The notes under the pieces were generated by a model. It saw only the letters and a program-made list of their open reading frames with translations, was not told the DNA's origin and made no database searches. From assembly GCA_030428585.1 (NCBI GenBank), contig JAUIDL010000001.1:1-31315 (forward strand): a stretch of DNA of 31,315 nt, written 5' to 3'. A program made the position numbers and the translations under genes. The DNA is from a bacterium (GTDB lineage: Bacteria > Patescibacteriota > Saccharimonadia > Saccharimonadales > Saccharimonadaceae). Positions 11,700-19,120 of this stretch are shown in pieces. Position 1 is the first letter of the stretch. Each line of letters opens with the position of its first letter.

Positions 11700-12092
11700 C
11701 TACGGGAGAAGAAACTGGACAATCACCCAGTTAACAATCGCGTAGGCAAAGAACGCAATCAAGAGTCCGACGATAGAGTAGAGGATAGTATTTTTGGCGC
11801 TGGTTAAGGCACCTGAATCACCACCAGAGGTCGTATAGCGAAGACCCCCGATAATAATCATAATGACCGCTAGGACACCGATGATGTAGAGCAGGACATT
11901 AACAATAGTCACCACCAAATCTTGGACCGAGGCGCTATTCGCACTCTCTTTACAAATCACCGAGTTTGGATCGTTCGCACAGGCCGCATCGAGCGCGTCA
12001 TTTGCGAAGGCTGGTTGCGCGACCGGGCTCAACAACAAGCCTCCTGTCACAAATATCATCGCCATTACGACAGTTTGTATCATTTTCTTCAT
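11700..12092 (-). CDS. VirB2/TrbC-like pilin subunit 3
   Basis: 130 aa. Signal peptide ends near AFA|ND (30). The mature N-terminus carries two Cys (AACANDPNSVICKE) that could form a disulfide. Two helices follow (about 58-82 and 103-128) around RYTTSGGDSGALTSAKN, the same loop as in pilins 1 and 2. Third gene of the minus-strand operon that begins at 13195; it starts 3 nt after the stop of the double-pilin gene. Probably an inner-membrane or pilus subunit; whether it is assembled with the others is unknown. Confidence 0.85.
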   Translation of the reverse strand: MKKMIQTVVMAMIFVTGGLLLSPVAQPAFANDALDAACANDPNSVICKESANSASVQDLVVTIVNVLLYIIGVLAVIMIIIGGLRYTTSGGDSGALTSAKNTILYSIVGLLIAFFAYAIVNWVIVQFLLP

Positions 12093-12095
12093 ATC

Positions 12096-12797
12096 TTAAA
12101 AGCTCCCTGTAATAAAGTTAGTGATTGTAAACGCGGAAACAACCAGAATGAGCCCCGCTAGCGCAAATAGTATCTGATTCTTAGCCCTCGTCAGCTTTCC
12201 TGAGTCACCACTGGAGGTAACGTACGACATACCGGCAATAATAATCACAATAACAGCAATCATACCGGCGATAAAGTAGGCGGCATTCAATGCGTTCGCA
12301 ACAACCGTATTCGCATCGACTTGGGCAATCTCGACTTCCGTATTCCCGATTGAGGCGTTGCCACCAGTACCAATAATACTAAAGATAAAGTTCAGAATTG
12401 TCGTCGCGGACAGGGCAATCGCCAGTCCAATCACTGCATTCAAGACCGTTCGGCGACCCTTCTCCACCCCAGCAGGGTCACTACCATTCGTAATAAACAA
12501 AAATCCACCATAAATAACAAAGAAGCCGGCAATATAGGCGATAATCACCATCGCCATCTGAATCACGTTCAAGACAATTTTGACAATGTACGCCTCGAGG
12601 CCGCCAGCGGCTTCAGGGCTAATCACTGTACATTCACTTCCAGTCGTCAGACCACGATACCAAGGTGGAATCCCAAGGAAGGTTGTATCACAAGCCGCAG
12701 CCGCAGTCGGCGCAAGGGGAGTCGTTGCAGCGACAATCGGACTCGCCACAAAGAAGGTAAAAATCAGTGCCAAAAAACCGTAACGAAGAAGTTTCAT
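12096..12797 (-). CDS. Tandem double VirB2/TrbC-like pilin-domain protein
   Basis: 233 aa. Signal or first helix 1-24 (MKLLRYGFLALIFTFFVASPIVAA). Two pilin-like units follow: unit 1 about 68-143 with loop FITNGSDPAGVEKGRRTVLNAVIGL and unit 2 about 160-233 with loop YVTSSGDSGKLTRAKNQILFALAGL. Both share helix-loop-helix spacing, the Gly-Ser-Asp loop and a closing NFI. This looks like an internal duplication and gives four core TM helices. It overlaps the upstream pilin gene's stop (TAATG) and has AGGAGGAG 12 nt before ATG, so translation is coupled. It may be an anchoring or base subunit rather than a polymerising pilin; that is inference. Confidence 0.8.
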   Translation of the reverse strand: MKLLRYGFLALIFTFFVASPIVAATTPLAPTAAAACDTTFLGIPPWYRGLTTGSECTVISPEAAGGLEAYIVKIVLNVIQMAMVIIAYIAGFFVIYGGFLFITNGSDPAGVEKGRRTVLNAVIGLAIALSATTILNFIFSIIGTGGNASIGNTEVEIAQVDANTVVANALNAAYFIAGMIAVIVIIIAGMSYVTSSGDSGKLTRAKNQILFALAGLILVVSAFTITNFITGSF

Positions 12798-13195
12798 TAG
12801 TTAAACACTCCTCCTGGAATAATAAAGTTCAAGAAGGCATACATTAAACCATAGGCCAAAATACCAATAATGACATTGGTGATCGTCGCCATGGCTTTTT
12901 TGGTTTGCTCAACATTACCACCGGCTGAGGTATATTGAATTGCTCCCCAGATCAGTCCAGCGAGAGCCGCGACCGCGACTAGGGTAGTCAGGATATTCAA
13001 CGCGAGAACTAACACTCCCCAAATTCCTGTTTCCTCGGTCGATGCTGCGTCGCCACCTTCTTGTCCACAATCAATAATAGAGGTGCTGACTCCACCACAA
13101 TCAGCCAACGTCGTCGTAACTAGTGGTCCAACCACCAATGCGCATGCCAATATAAAGCCCAAGAACGTACGGATGATTGTTTGTTTTGTGTTCAT
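12797..13195 (-). CDS. VirB2/TrbC-like pilin subunit 4
   Basis: 132 aa. Signal peptide about 1-31 (MNTKQTIIRTFLGFILACALVVGPLVTTTLA|DC). Two Cys in the mature N-terminus (DCGG...DCGQ), then helix about 58-84, loop QYTSAGGNVEQTKKAMAT and helix about 104-127 ending FLNFIIPGG. More divergent from pilins 1-3, so probably a distinct structural role. First gene of a three-gene minus operon with the double pilin and pilin 3. A TTGTCG-N17-TATGGT promoter ends 10 nt before its ATG. Confidence 0.83.
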   Translation of the reverse strand: MNTKQTIIRTFLGFILACALVVGPLVTTTLADCGGVSTSIIDCGQEGGDAASTEETGIWGVLVLALNILTTLVAVAALAGLIWGAIQYTSAGGNVEQTKKAMATITNVIIGILAYGLMYAFLNFIIPGGVFN

Positions 13196-13205
13196 AGCTA
13201 CCTAT

Positions 13206-13234
13206 ACCATACCGTAATTTACAGAGTCCGACAA
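13206..13234 (-). promoter_or_regulatory. Promoter of the three-gene pilin operon (leaderless type)
   Basis: Minus strand TTGTCG (13229-13234), 17-nt spacer, TATGGT (13206-13211), 10 nt to ATG 13195. Divergent from the lipoprotein promoter 30 nt away. Confidence 0.5.
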
Positions 13235-13263
13235 GTGGAGACCACACCAAAACCATAAGAGTA

Positions 13264-13292
13264 TTGACTTTTTTAGTTCGATAGTGTATAAT
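13264..13292 (+). promoter_or_regulatory. Promoter of the lipoprotein gene
   Basis: TTGACT (13264-13269), 17-nt spacer, perfect TATAAT (13287-13292). Expected transcription start near 13299, leaving a ~76-nt leader. Confidence 0.75.
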
Positions 13293-13374
13293 GATACTCA
13301 AGATAACCTCGGTCGTCACAGACTTAGGAACATCGGCATTATTAACCAGTCAACAGGGAAAGATATACGTCATT

Positions 13375-14001
13375 ATGACAAAGCACAAAGCAGAGCAGAC
13401 GCTCACTCCATCTAAAGAAAAGCTCACCGGCCTACAAAAGCTTCGTAACGCAAGTCTTATTACTGGTAGTCTTGGTGTTGGCGCATTGAGCCTTGCGGGT
13501 TGTGCACCGGCAGAAGCACCAAAGCCAATTACTATCGATTACTCTGTTGGTACTTTTGATATGGAGCCAGACCTTATCGAGGCTCGCAACACCGTTCTTG
13601 AAATGTGTAACACGGGTGAAGGTGCTGATCAAATGCGCCAAGATTGGGAAAAATACGGATTTAAAGAAGACACAGGTAAATCTTGGATTGAAGCTCTTCA
13701 ATACGTCGCTGATTTCCGTTACGCTGATTACGGTAATCCTGGTAGTGGAATGCGTGATTTCGGAGCCTACACATACCCAACTGTTGAATATCTCGCTGAA
13801 AACTGTCAGGAAGCAGCGTTTCTACTTTCACGACCAGGTGGTGAGACGTACTCTGTTCAAGCCGCTGAACCTGTCCTGACTGCTTATCGCGATAATCACG
13901 AACAATTCCCTGATGCAAACGAAACCGACACATTAGCAGCAATTGCGTATCACGCAAACATCAGTTCAGATGCTCAAGCCGAGACTCAATCTGACAATTA
14001 A
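13375..14001 (+). CDS. Lipoprotein of unknown function
   Basis: 208 aa. A long n-region rich in Lys (about 25 residues), a short hydrophobic core and lipobox LSLAGC with Cys43 mark it for lipidation and surface anchoring. The mature part is acidic and probably folded, with Cys at CNTGEGAD and ENCQEA (a possible disulfide), Trp-rich middle and a polar C-tail. I start at ATG 13375 because the longer in-frame ATG at 13291 lies inside the -10 box. An AGGGAAAG stands 13 nt upstream. It sits between divergent pilin operon and VirB6-like gene, so it may be an accessory envelope part of the secretion system. No family recognised. Confidence 0.8.
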   Translation: MTKHKAEQTLTPSKEKLTGLQKLRNASLITGSLGVGALSLAGCAPAEAPKPITIDYSVGTFDMEPDLIEARNTVLEMCNTGEGADQMRQDWEKYGFKEDTGKSWIEALQYVADFRYADYGNPGSGMRDFGAYTYPTVEYLAENCQEAAFLLSRPGGETYSVQAAEPVLTAYRDNHEQFPDANETDTLAAIAYHANISSDAQAETQSDN

Positions 14002-14024
14002 TAGACTTAGGAATTAACAGCCTC

Positions 14025-14060
14025 AACTGTTCCCCTTGATTGAAGGGGAACAGTTTTTTT
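14025..14060 (+). terminator. Terminator of the lipoprotein gene
   Basis: Perfect 13-bp stem AACTGTTCCCCTT/AAGGGGAACAGTT with a 5-nt loop, then TTTTT. The 3' arm also carries the -35 box of the next gene. Confidence 0.9.
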
Positions 14061-14068
14061 GCTATGCT
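14040..14068 (+). promoter_or_regulatory. Promoter of the VirB6-like gene, embedded in the preceding terminator
   Basis: TTGAAG (14040-14045), 17-nt spacer, extended -10 TGC-TATGCT (14060-14068), 10 nt before ATG 14079. The -35 lies in the loop and 3' arm of the terminator at 14025-14060. Confidence 0.6.
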
Positions 14069-14078
14069 CATAGTAACC

Positions 14079-17000
14079 ATGAGCTTTGTAGTGGGTCACA
14101 AACGACTATTCATTATTGCTATTCTAGCAAGTATTGTTTCAGTAGCCCTCGTATCGTTGATTACTCTGACTGTATCCGCAACCAACATCCCAAGTTCTTT
14201 TACTTCATTTATTGCACAAGAAAAAGACCGGCCAGCATCTCTTTTACAAGCGGAAAAACTAAAGGATTTCCTGACAACAGGGAGTGGCTTTAGCGTTTGT
14301 TATACATCAATACCGACGTATAGCTCTGGAGCTGTACTAGGTAAGGACGGTGGTCAAGCCTTTACATCTCTTGATAACTGGCTTCTTGATAGGTCTGAGA
14401 ATCCAAATCAAACATGGTACGACAAATCAAATGCTTTGATTAGATTACTATCTGGTCAGCTAGACAGTGGTATGACACTTGAATACGATGCTTCAACCAA
14501 CTCCGAAGGGTGGTGTTCGTATATCGTACGCATGGCGAGTGAAGTAGGTATACCAATCACCGGCGATCCGGTAATTGTTGACAATGATAGCCAGACAAAA
14601 TCGATAAATATTAGTAAGATTGGGGAAAATTGCACCAATGCCTTTGAAACCGCGACCAATGGAGTATTATCGTCTCCAACCAGCATCAGGGCATTTCTTG
14701 GCGACCTAACCAACACACAATACAATAACCTCGTGCGTCCATATGCAGATGCGATTGCCGGAGCGGGTGCTGGAGCATCTCAGTGTGACGAACTAGTATC
14801 AGGTGGTCTTGCTTCCGTCTTGGCTGCCTATGTTAAATCAGAATGTGAAGAAAACCCAGATACTGATGGGTGTGTTGGAAGCGGGGGCCCAGGTAGTAGC
14901 GCCACCACCTGTGTCATCCCTGGTATCGGTTGGATTGTTTGTCCGCTAGCGACGATGTTGGCGTGGGCGACGGATAGTTTGTATCACTTGATCGAAAGTT
15001 TCTTGGTGGTGCAGCCGTTGAACACAAATATTAATGATTCGGGGAACTTTATTTTCCGTGTCTGGCAGTCAATGTTAACGCTGGCGAATGTATTGTTCGC
15101 GATTTCGTTCATTATTATCATCTTTTCACAACTGACTGGTGTTGGAATTACCAACTACGGGGTCAAGAAGTTATTGCCACGTTTGATTGTGGCCGCCATC
15201 TTGGTGAACACATCGTTTTGGATTGCGGCGATTGCCGTCGACCTTTCCAATATTGCAGGGGCGGGGATTTATGACATTCTCCACAACACAGCGTCCGAGT
15301 TGGGTACCATTGAGGGCCAAAGTGGGTCGGTTTGGCAAAACGTGATTGCTGGCTTACTCGCCGGTGCCGGCACAATTACTGCCTATGGTTTCACGGTCAG
15401 CGCAGTCGCTGCGGGCGGTACCGCGACGGGTGCAGCGCTGACATCCGCGCTATGGTCAGCCTTACCTGCATTATTAATTGTCGTGCTCGCAGTACTGATA
15501 GCCTTTGCCGTTCTGGCGGCTCGACAAGCCTTAATTATCATTCTGATTATCTTGTCACCATTGGCGTTCGTCGCGTACTTGCTTCCAAATACAGAGAAGT
15601 ACTTCACGTTGTGGCGAAAGACTTTAACCACCGCGTTGATATTCTATCCATTATTCGCACTGATTTTTGGTGGATCCCAACTGGCGGGGTGGGTTATTTT
15701 AGGATCCTCTGAATCGGTTGATGAAAATCTTGCCATCCCGATGATGATCCTTGGTCTGTTCGCCATGGCGGCACCGCTAGTGTTAACACCACTGATTATC
15801 CGCTTTAGCACCGGCGTTGTTGGACAGGTGGCCGGGTTTGTTAATAACCGTAGCAAAGGACTTATCGATCGTTCGCGTAATACTGCGCAGCGCAAGCGTA
15901 AGATTGCCAGTGGTCTCGCGTTGTCGAGTAATCGACCGATGAAAAGTCGAACAGGAAGATTATTTAGAGGAGCTTACCAGCGTATTCAAACTGGAGCGAA
16001 GATTGACAAGAACCGCGAGGCACAGATTGAAGCGCAGAACCAGACAAATGCCAATCTCAATCAAAAGCAGCAGCAATCATATAACGCAATGAAAACAGCC
16101 CAGGGTGCGGCGCAGGCGAGTGATGTTAATGTCGAAACCGCCTTTATGAAAACCGAGGAAGCACAAATCAGCCACTCTGAACTGAACAACGCACAATTGA
16201 AGCTGGATGCCGCCAAGGGCACGGTTGAAAAGAATACCCTCAACGAAGCCGAAGCACGAGAATTGGCCGTCCAAAAGAGTGCGGTTGATCTGCAAGTTGA
16301 GGCAGCGAAGGCGCAAACGCAAACCGAGTTTAAGGATCGTTTGGCGACTATCGAGTCGACTCCAGCGACTGGTGACGCGACCGACATGGCACTTCGCACT
16401 GCTCGAAACGCTCAAGAAAACTTAAGCGTCGCTCGTGATCGCGCAACAAGTGCTGAAGAAGTTCTGCAACAACAATACGCTCGAGACTTACAAGACGACC
16501 CAAGCTTAGCTATGAGGGCGGGTGGTGTCGACGAACGTGGCGCAAGTCGCGTGGTAGCACGTGCGGTGCAAACTATTGATGATGCATCAAGTAAGGCAGT
16601 CCAGGCAGAGATGGTTATGTTAAAACATAACAGAGCTGACACAGAAGTACTCGCTGGCTCGGCTGGAGATCCAGCGCGTGGTGTACCGCCAACCTCAGGA
16701 AGACTTGTTGATCCAAGCCTTACACCGGAACAACGCCAAGCAATCGTTCGGTACGTTACAGAAAACGGTACAGCCGAACAAATTATGCATATGAACGACG
16801 AGTTTGCGCTCGATACTAGACTTGACCCTGCCACAGCGGCAACTCCAGAAGAAGCTCGCGAACGAGAAGAGCTTATTCAGGTATTTGGAGCAGCTGCAGC
16901 TTCTAGCGGCAAAGTGAAGTCTATTGGTGGCGGTGAATACGGCCGATACAGCCGTGGTGAAAAGCCTATCTCTTACACACAACATTTCGAGAGCCGTGTT

Positions 17001-17222
17001 CAAGGTAAGAAATACAAGCCAGAAACTATTGCATCTATGGACGTTGATGAACTAAAGCGTTTCAAAGTATTTCTTGCGGCTCATCAGGATGACTTCACGA
17101 GTGACCAGCGTACAGCCCTACGAGATGCCATCAACGCTCGTATGACCGATAAACGACTCAAGACATCGCTCAACGACGAGGATCGCGGTACACTGACCGA
17201 CATCCTTGGAGCTGGTTTATAG
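14079..17222 (+). CDS. VirB6/TrbL-like polytopic membrane protein with long cytoplasmic tail
   Basis: 1047 aa from ATG 14079; longer in-frame starts lie inside the promoter. One N-terminal helix (about 10-33) is followed by a ~245-residue Cys-containing extracellular region (YNNLVRPYADAI..., CEENPDTDGCV). Residues about 280-590 hold a cluster of six or more TM helices with a TrbL/VirB6-like pattern (FRVWQSMLTLANVLFAISFIIII..., LLPRLIVAAILVNTSFWIAAIAVDLSN, then ARQALIIILIILSPLAFVAYLLPN). Residues about 590-1047 are hydrophilic, starting with a basic patch (AQRKRKIASG) and continuing as Gln/Ala/Glu-rich probable coiled coils. VirB6 forms the inner-membrane part of type IV secretion channels; the tail may recruit substrates or scaffold the ATPase. 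First gene of the plus-strand secretion run. Confidence 0.85.
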   Translation: MSFVVGHKRLFIIAILASIVSVALVSLITLTVSATNIPSSFTSFIAQEKDRPASLLQAEKLKDFLTTGSGFSVCYTSIPTYSSGAVLGKDGGQAFTSLDNWLLDRSENPNQTWYDKSNALIRLLSGQLDSGMTLEYDASTNSEGWCSYIVRMASEVGIPITGDPVIVDNDSQTKSINISKIGENCTNAFETATNGVLSSPTSIRAFLGDLTNTQYNNLVRPYADAIAGAGAGASQCDELVSGGLASVLAAYVKSECEENPDTDGCVGSGGPGSSATTCVIPGIGWIVCPLATMLAWATDSLYHLIESFLVVQPLNTNINDSGNFIFRVWQSMLTLANVLFAISFIIIIFSQLTGVGITNYGVKKLLPRLIVAAILVNTSFWIAAIAVDLSNIAGAGIYDILHNTASELGTIEGQSGSVWQNVIAGLLAGAGTITAYGFTVSAVAAGGTATGAALTSALWSALPALLIVVLAVLIAFAVLAARQALIIILIILSPLAFVAYLLPNTEKYFTLWRKTLTTALIFYPLFALIFGGSQLAGWVILGSSESVDENLAIPMMILGLFAMAAPLVLTPLIIRFSTGVVGQVAGFVNNRSKGLIDRSRNTAQRKRKIASGLALSSNRPMKSRTGRLFRGAYQRIQTGAKIDKNREAQIEAQNQTNANLNQKQQQSYNAMKTAQGAAQASDVNVETAFMKTEEAQISHSELNNAQLKLDAAKGTVEKNTLNEAEARELAVQKSAVDLQVEAAKAQTQTEFKDRLATIESTPATGDATDMALRTARNAQENLSVARDRATSAEEVLQQQYARDLQDDPSLAMRAGGVDERGASRVVARAVQTIDDASSKAVQAEMVMLKHNRADTEVLAGSAGDPARGVPPTSGRLVDPSLTPEQRQAIVRYVTENGTAEQIMHMNDEFALDTRLDPATAATPEEAREREELIQVFGAAAASSGKVKSIGGGEYGRYSRGEKPISYTQHFESRVQGKKYKPETIASMDVDELKRFKVFLAAHQDDFTSDQRTALRDAINARMTDKRLKTSLNDEDRGTLTDILGAGL

Positions 17223-17228
17223 TAGGGC

Positions 17229-17237
17229 TGATATACT
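17229..17237 (+). promoter_or_regulatory. Extended -10 promoter of the PrgI-family gene (leaderless)
   Basis: TGA-TATACT, 9 nt before ATG 17247, in the 24-nt gap after the VirB6-like gene. No good -35 box, as expected for an extended -10. Confidence 0.5.
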
Positions 17238-17246
17238 AGAGGCTAT

Positions 17247-18212
17247 ATGGCAGTCTACAAAGTCCCTCAAAACGTTGAAGCCGATGACAAGCTGATTGGG
17301 CCGTTTAGTTTTCGGCAGTTTATCTATTTGATTATTGTCGTCATGGCGGGGGCGATGGCCTGGGGACTGGCGCAGATATTTATTGGCTTGGTGATTATTC
17401 CGTTGCCAATCATTCTGTTGTTTGGAGCGTTGGCGTTACCACTGCGAAAAGACCAGCCTATGGAAATATATCTGGCGGCGATTGTATCTTTTTATCTCAA
17501 GCCACGTAAACGACTATGGGATCCAGATGGAATTGAAAGTCTCGTACAGATTACCGCACCGAAACAAGTCGAGCGGACGCTGACTAAGAACCTGAGCCAA
17601 GAGGATGCCGATCAGCGCTTTAGCTACCTCGCCAACCTCGTCGACTCGCAAGGCTGGGCGATTCGCAGTGGGACTGGGCCAATTGGAACGCCGATGAACA
17701 ATGAATTCTATATGGAAGCGCAGGGGGCTCAGGATATTCTCGACTCGAACAATTCTGTTGCTCAGTCTTTTGATACCTTGATTCAGCAACAGACGACGAA
17801 AACGCGCGAAGAAGCGGTCGAGCGGATGCACTTTGATCCATACCCTAATATTCACCAGGCGGTGGTCCAACCTCGAGATAGTGCCTATCAGTATGGAACG
17901 CGAGCCCCGGCTATACAGGCACCGGCCCGACCAGTCGAAGCGGCCCCTCAGGCACCTAACAACGCCTACCAAATTCCTACCCAAGACGCCCAACCAGCAC
18001 AACCAATACAAGCTCCGGCAATCGCTCCAGCACCACCGTCGCCGCCTAAAGAGATAAATCAGCCAGCAAAGCCTAGCGAGGAACCCCCATCAGCTGATAT
18101 AATTAACCTTGCAAATACTACCGGTTTGTCAGTTGAAACGATTGCCCACGAAGCCCACCGTCGTAAAGAAGAACACGACATGGAAGAAGAAGTGGTCATC
18201 TCTCTACACTAA
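17247..18212 (+). CDS. PrgI-family protein with Pro/Gln-rich C-terminal extension
   Basis: 321 aa. The N-terminus (YKVPQNVEADDKLIGPFSFRQFIYL) with two TM helices (about 29-50 and 52-70), then LRKDQPMEIYLAAIVSFYLKPRKRLWDPDG, is the PrgI-family signature. PrgI proteins are small partners of VirB4 in Gram-positive and CPR conjugation-like systems (VirB3-like role). Residues about 110-200 are a soluble extension (EEDADQRFSYLANLVDSQGW...), 210-285 a low-complexity Ala/Pro/Gln region, and the last 40 residues a helix-like DIINLANTTGLSVETIAHEAHRRKEE. The extension far exceeds the ~100-aa core usual for the family. It is followed 38 nt later by the TraC/VirB4-N-like gene. Confidence 0.9.
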   Translation: MAVYKVPQNVEADDKLIGPFSFRQFIYLIIVVMAGAMAWGLAQIFIGLVIIPLPIILLFGALALPLRKDQPMEIYLAAIVSFYLKPRKRLWDPDGIESLVQITAPKQVERTLTKNLSQEDADQRFSYLANLVDSQGWAIRSGTGPIGTPMNNEFYMEAQGAQDILDSNNSVAQSFDTLIQQQTTKTREEAVERMHFDPYPNIHQAVVQPRDSAYQYGTRAPAIQAPARPVEAAPQAPNNAYQIPTQDAQPAQPIQAPAIAPAPPSPPKEINQPAKPSEEPPSADIINLANTTGLSVETIAHEAHRRKEEHDMEEEVVISLH

Positions 18213-18250
18213 GACCGAATCTAACAGGGAGTGGGATAACACGCGAGCTT

Positions 18251-19120
18251 ATGCAACCGAATAATCAACAAAACGGTCAGCCAGCTCCTGGGCAGCCAGT
18301 GCCACAGGCTTTTGCGAGTGCGCCCGCGCCGCAGCCTCCTCAGACCCAAGCGCCACAACCAACCATGCAACCACCGGTCGGGAGTGGACAACAGTCCACT
18401 CAACCAACACCAAAGAATCAAAACTCTACCCAAAGCACCCTGCAGCTTTCTGAGGTCCGCGATAACCTAGTCGTGATGTCAGAGGGCTCATTTCGCGCCG
18501 TCGTTGCCTGTCAATCAATTAACTTCGACCTGATGAGTGACCGTGAACGGGAAGGAGTGGAGTTTAGTTACCAGAATTTCCTGAACTCATTAAATTTCCC
18601 GATTCAAATCTTGGTTCGCTCACAGCGAATCGATATTGGGCCATACATTAATAAGTTACTCGACATTCGACGTTCACAGGACAACATGCTCCTTGGGGTG
18701 TTGATGGATGATTACATTAATTTCATCGATATTTTGTCACAAGAAGCGAATATTATGGAGAAGTCATTCTACATCGTCATCCCGTATTACCCACAGGGTG
18801 ATGCGAGTACGTTAGTCGACCAAAGTAAAGGCTTCTTTGGTAAATTATTTGGTAAACCAAAGGCGACCGTCACCCGAATTGATAACATGACCTACCAAAA
18901 AGCTAAAGATGAACTGAAGAACCGCGTTGAATCGGTTCGATCGGGGCTTTTCCAAATCGGCGTTCAAAGCCAGCAACTCGATACAAAATCACTGGGTGAG
19001 TTGTACTACAACTACTACAACCCTGACACCGCCGTGAATCAACCACTGGCTAATTTCGAAGATGTGACAGCAACCTATATTCAAAAAGCACCAGTCCCAC
19101 CAGCGGGAGGAGTCGCGTAA
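18251..19120 (+). CDS. TraC/VirB4-N-terminal-like protein of the secretion system
   Basis: 289 aa. Residues 1-62 are Gln/Pro/Ala-rich and disordered. Residues about 65-200 read SEVRDNLVVMSEGSFRAVVACQSINFDLMSDREREGVEFSYQNFLNSLNFPIQILVRSQRIDIGPYI, which resembles the N-terminal domain of TraC/VirB4 ATPases, but no Walker motifs are present. Residues 185-270 include SKGFFGKLFGKPKATVTR and a helix up to QLDTKSLGELYYNYYNPD. The stop codon overlaps the ATG of virB4 (TAATG), so the two are coupled and probably form one complex at the inner membrane. ATG 18251 lacks a Shine-Dalgarno site; GATAAC lies 10 nt before it. Confidence 0.8.
   Translation: MQPNNQQNGQPAPGQPVPQAFASAPAPQPPQTQAPQPTMQPPVGSGQQSTQPTPKNQNSTQSTLQLSEVRDNLVVMSEGSFRAVVACQSINFDLMSDREREGVEFSYQNFLNSLNFPIQILVRSQRIDIGPYINKLLDIRRSQDNMLLGVLMDDYINFIDILSQEANIMEKSFYIVIPYYPQGDASTLVDQSKGFFGKLFGKPKATVTRIDNMTYQKAKDELKNRVESVRSGLFQIGVQSQQLDTKSLGELYYNYYNPDTAVNQPLANFEDVTATYIQKAPVPPAGGVA

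Noticed and set aside
13291..13374. Longer N-terminus of the lipoprotein starting at 13291
   Set aside because: That ATG is inside the perfect TATAAT box, upstream of the expected transcription start; the shorter form has a good lipobox.
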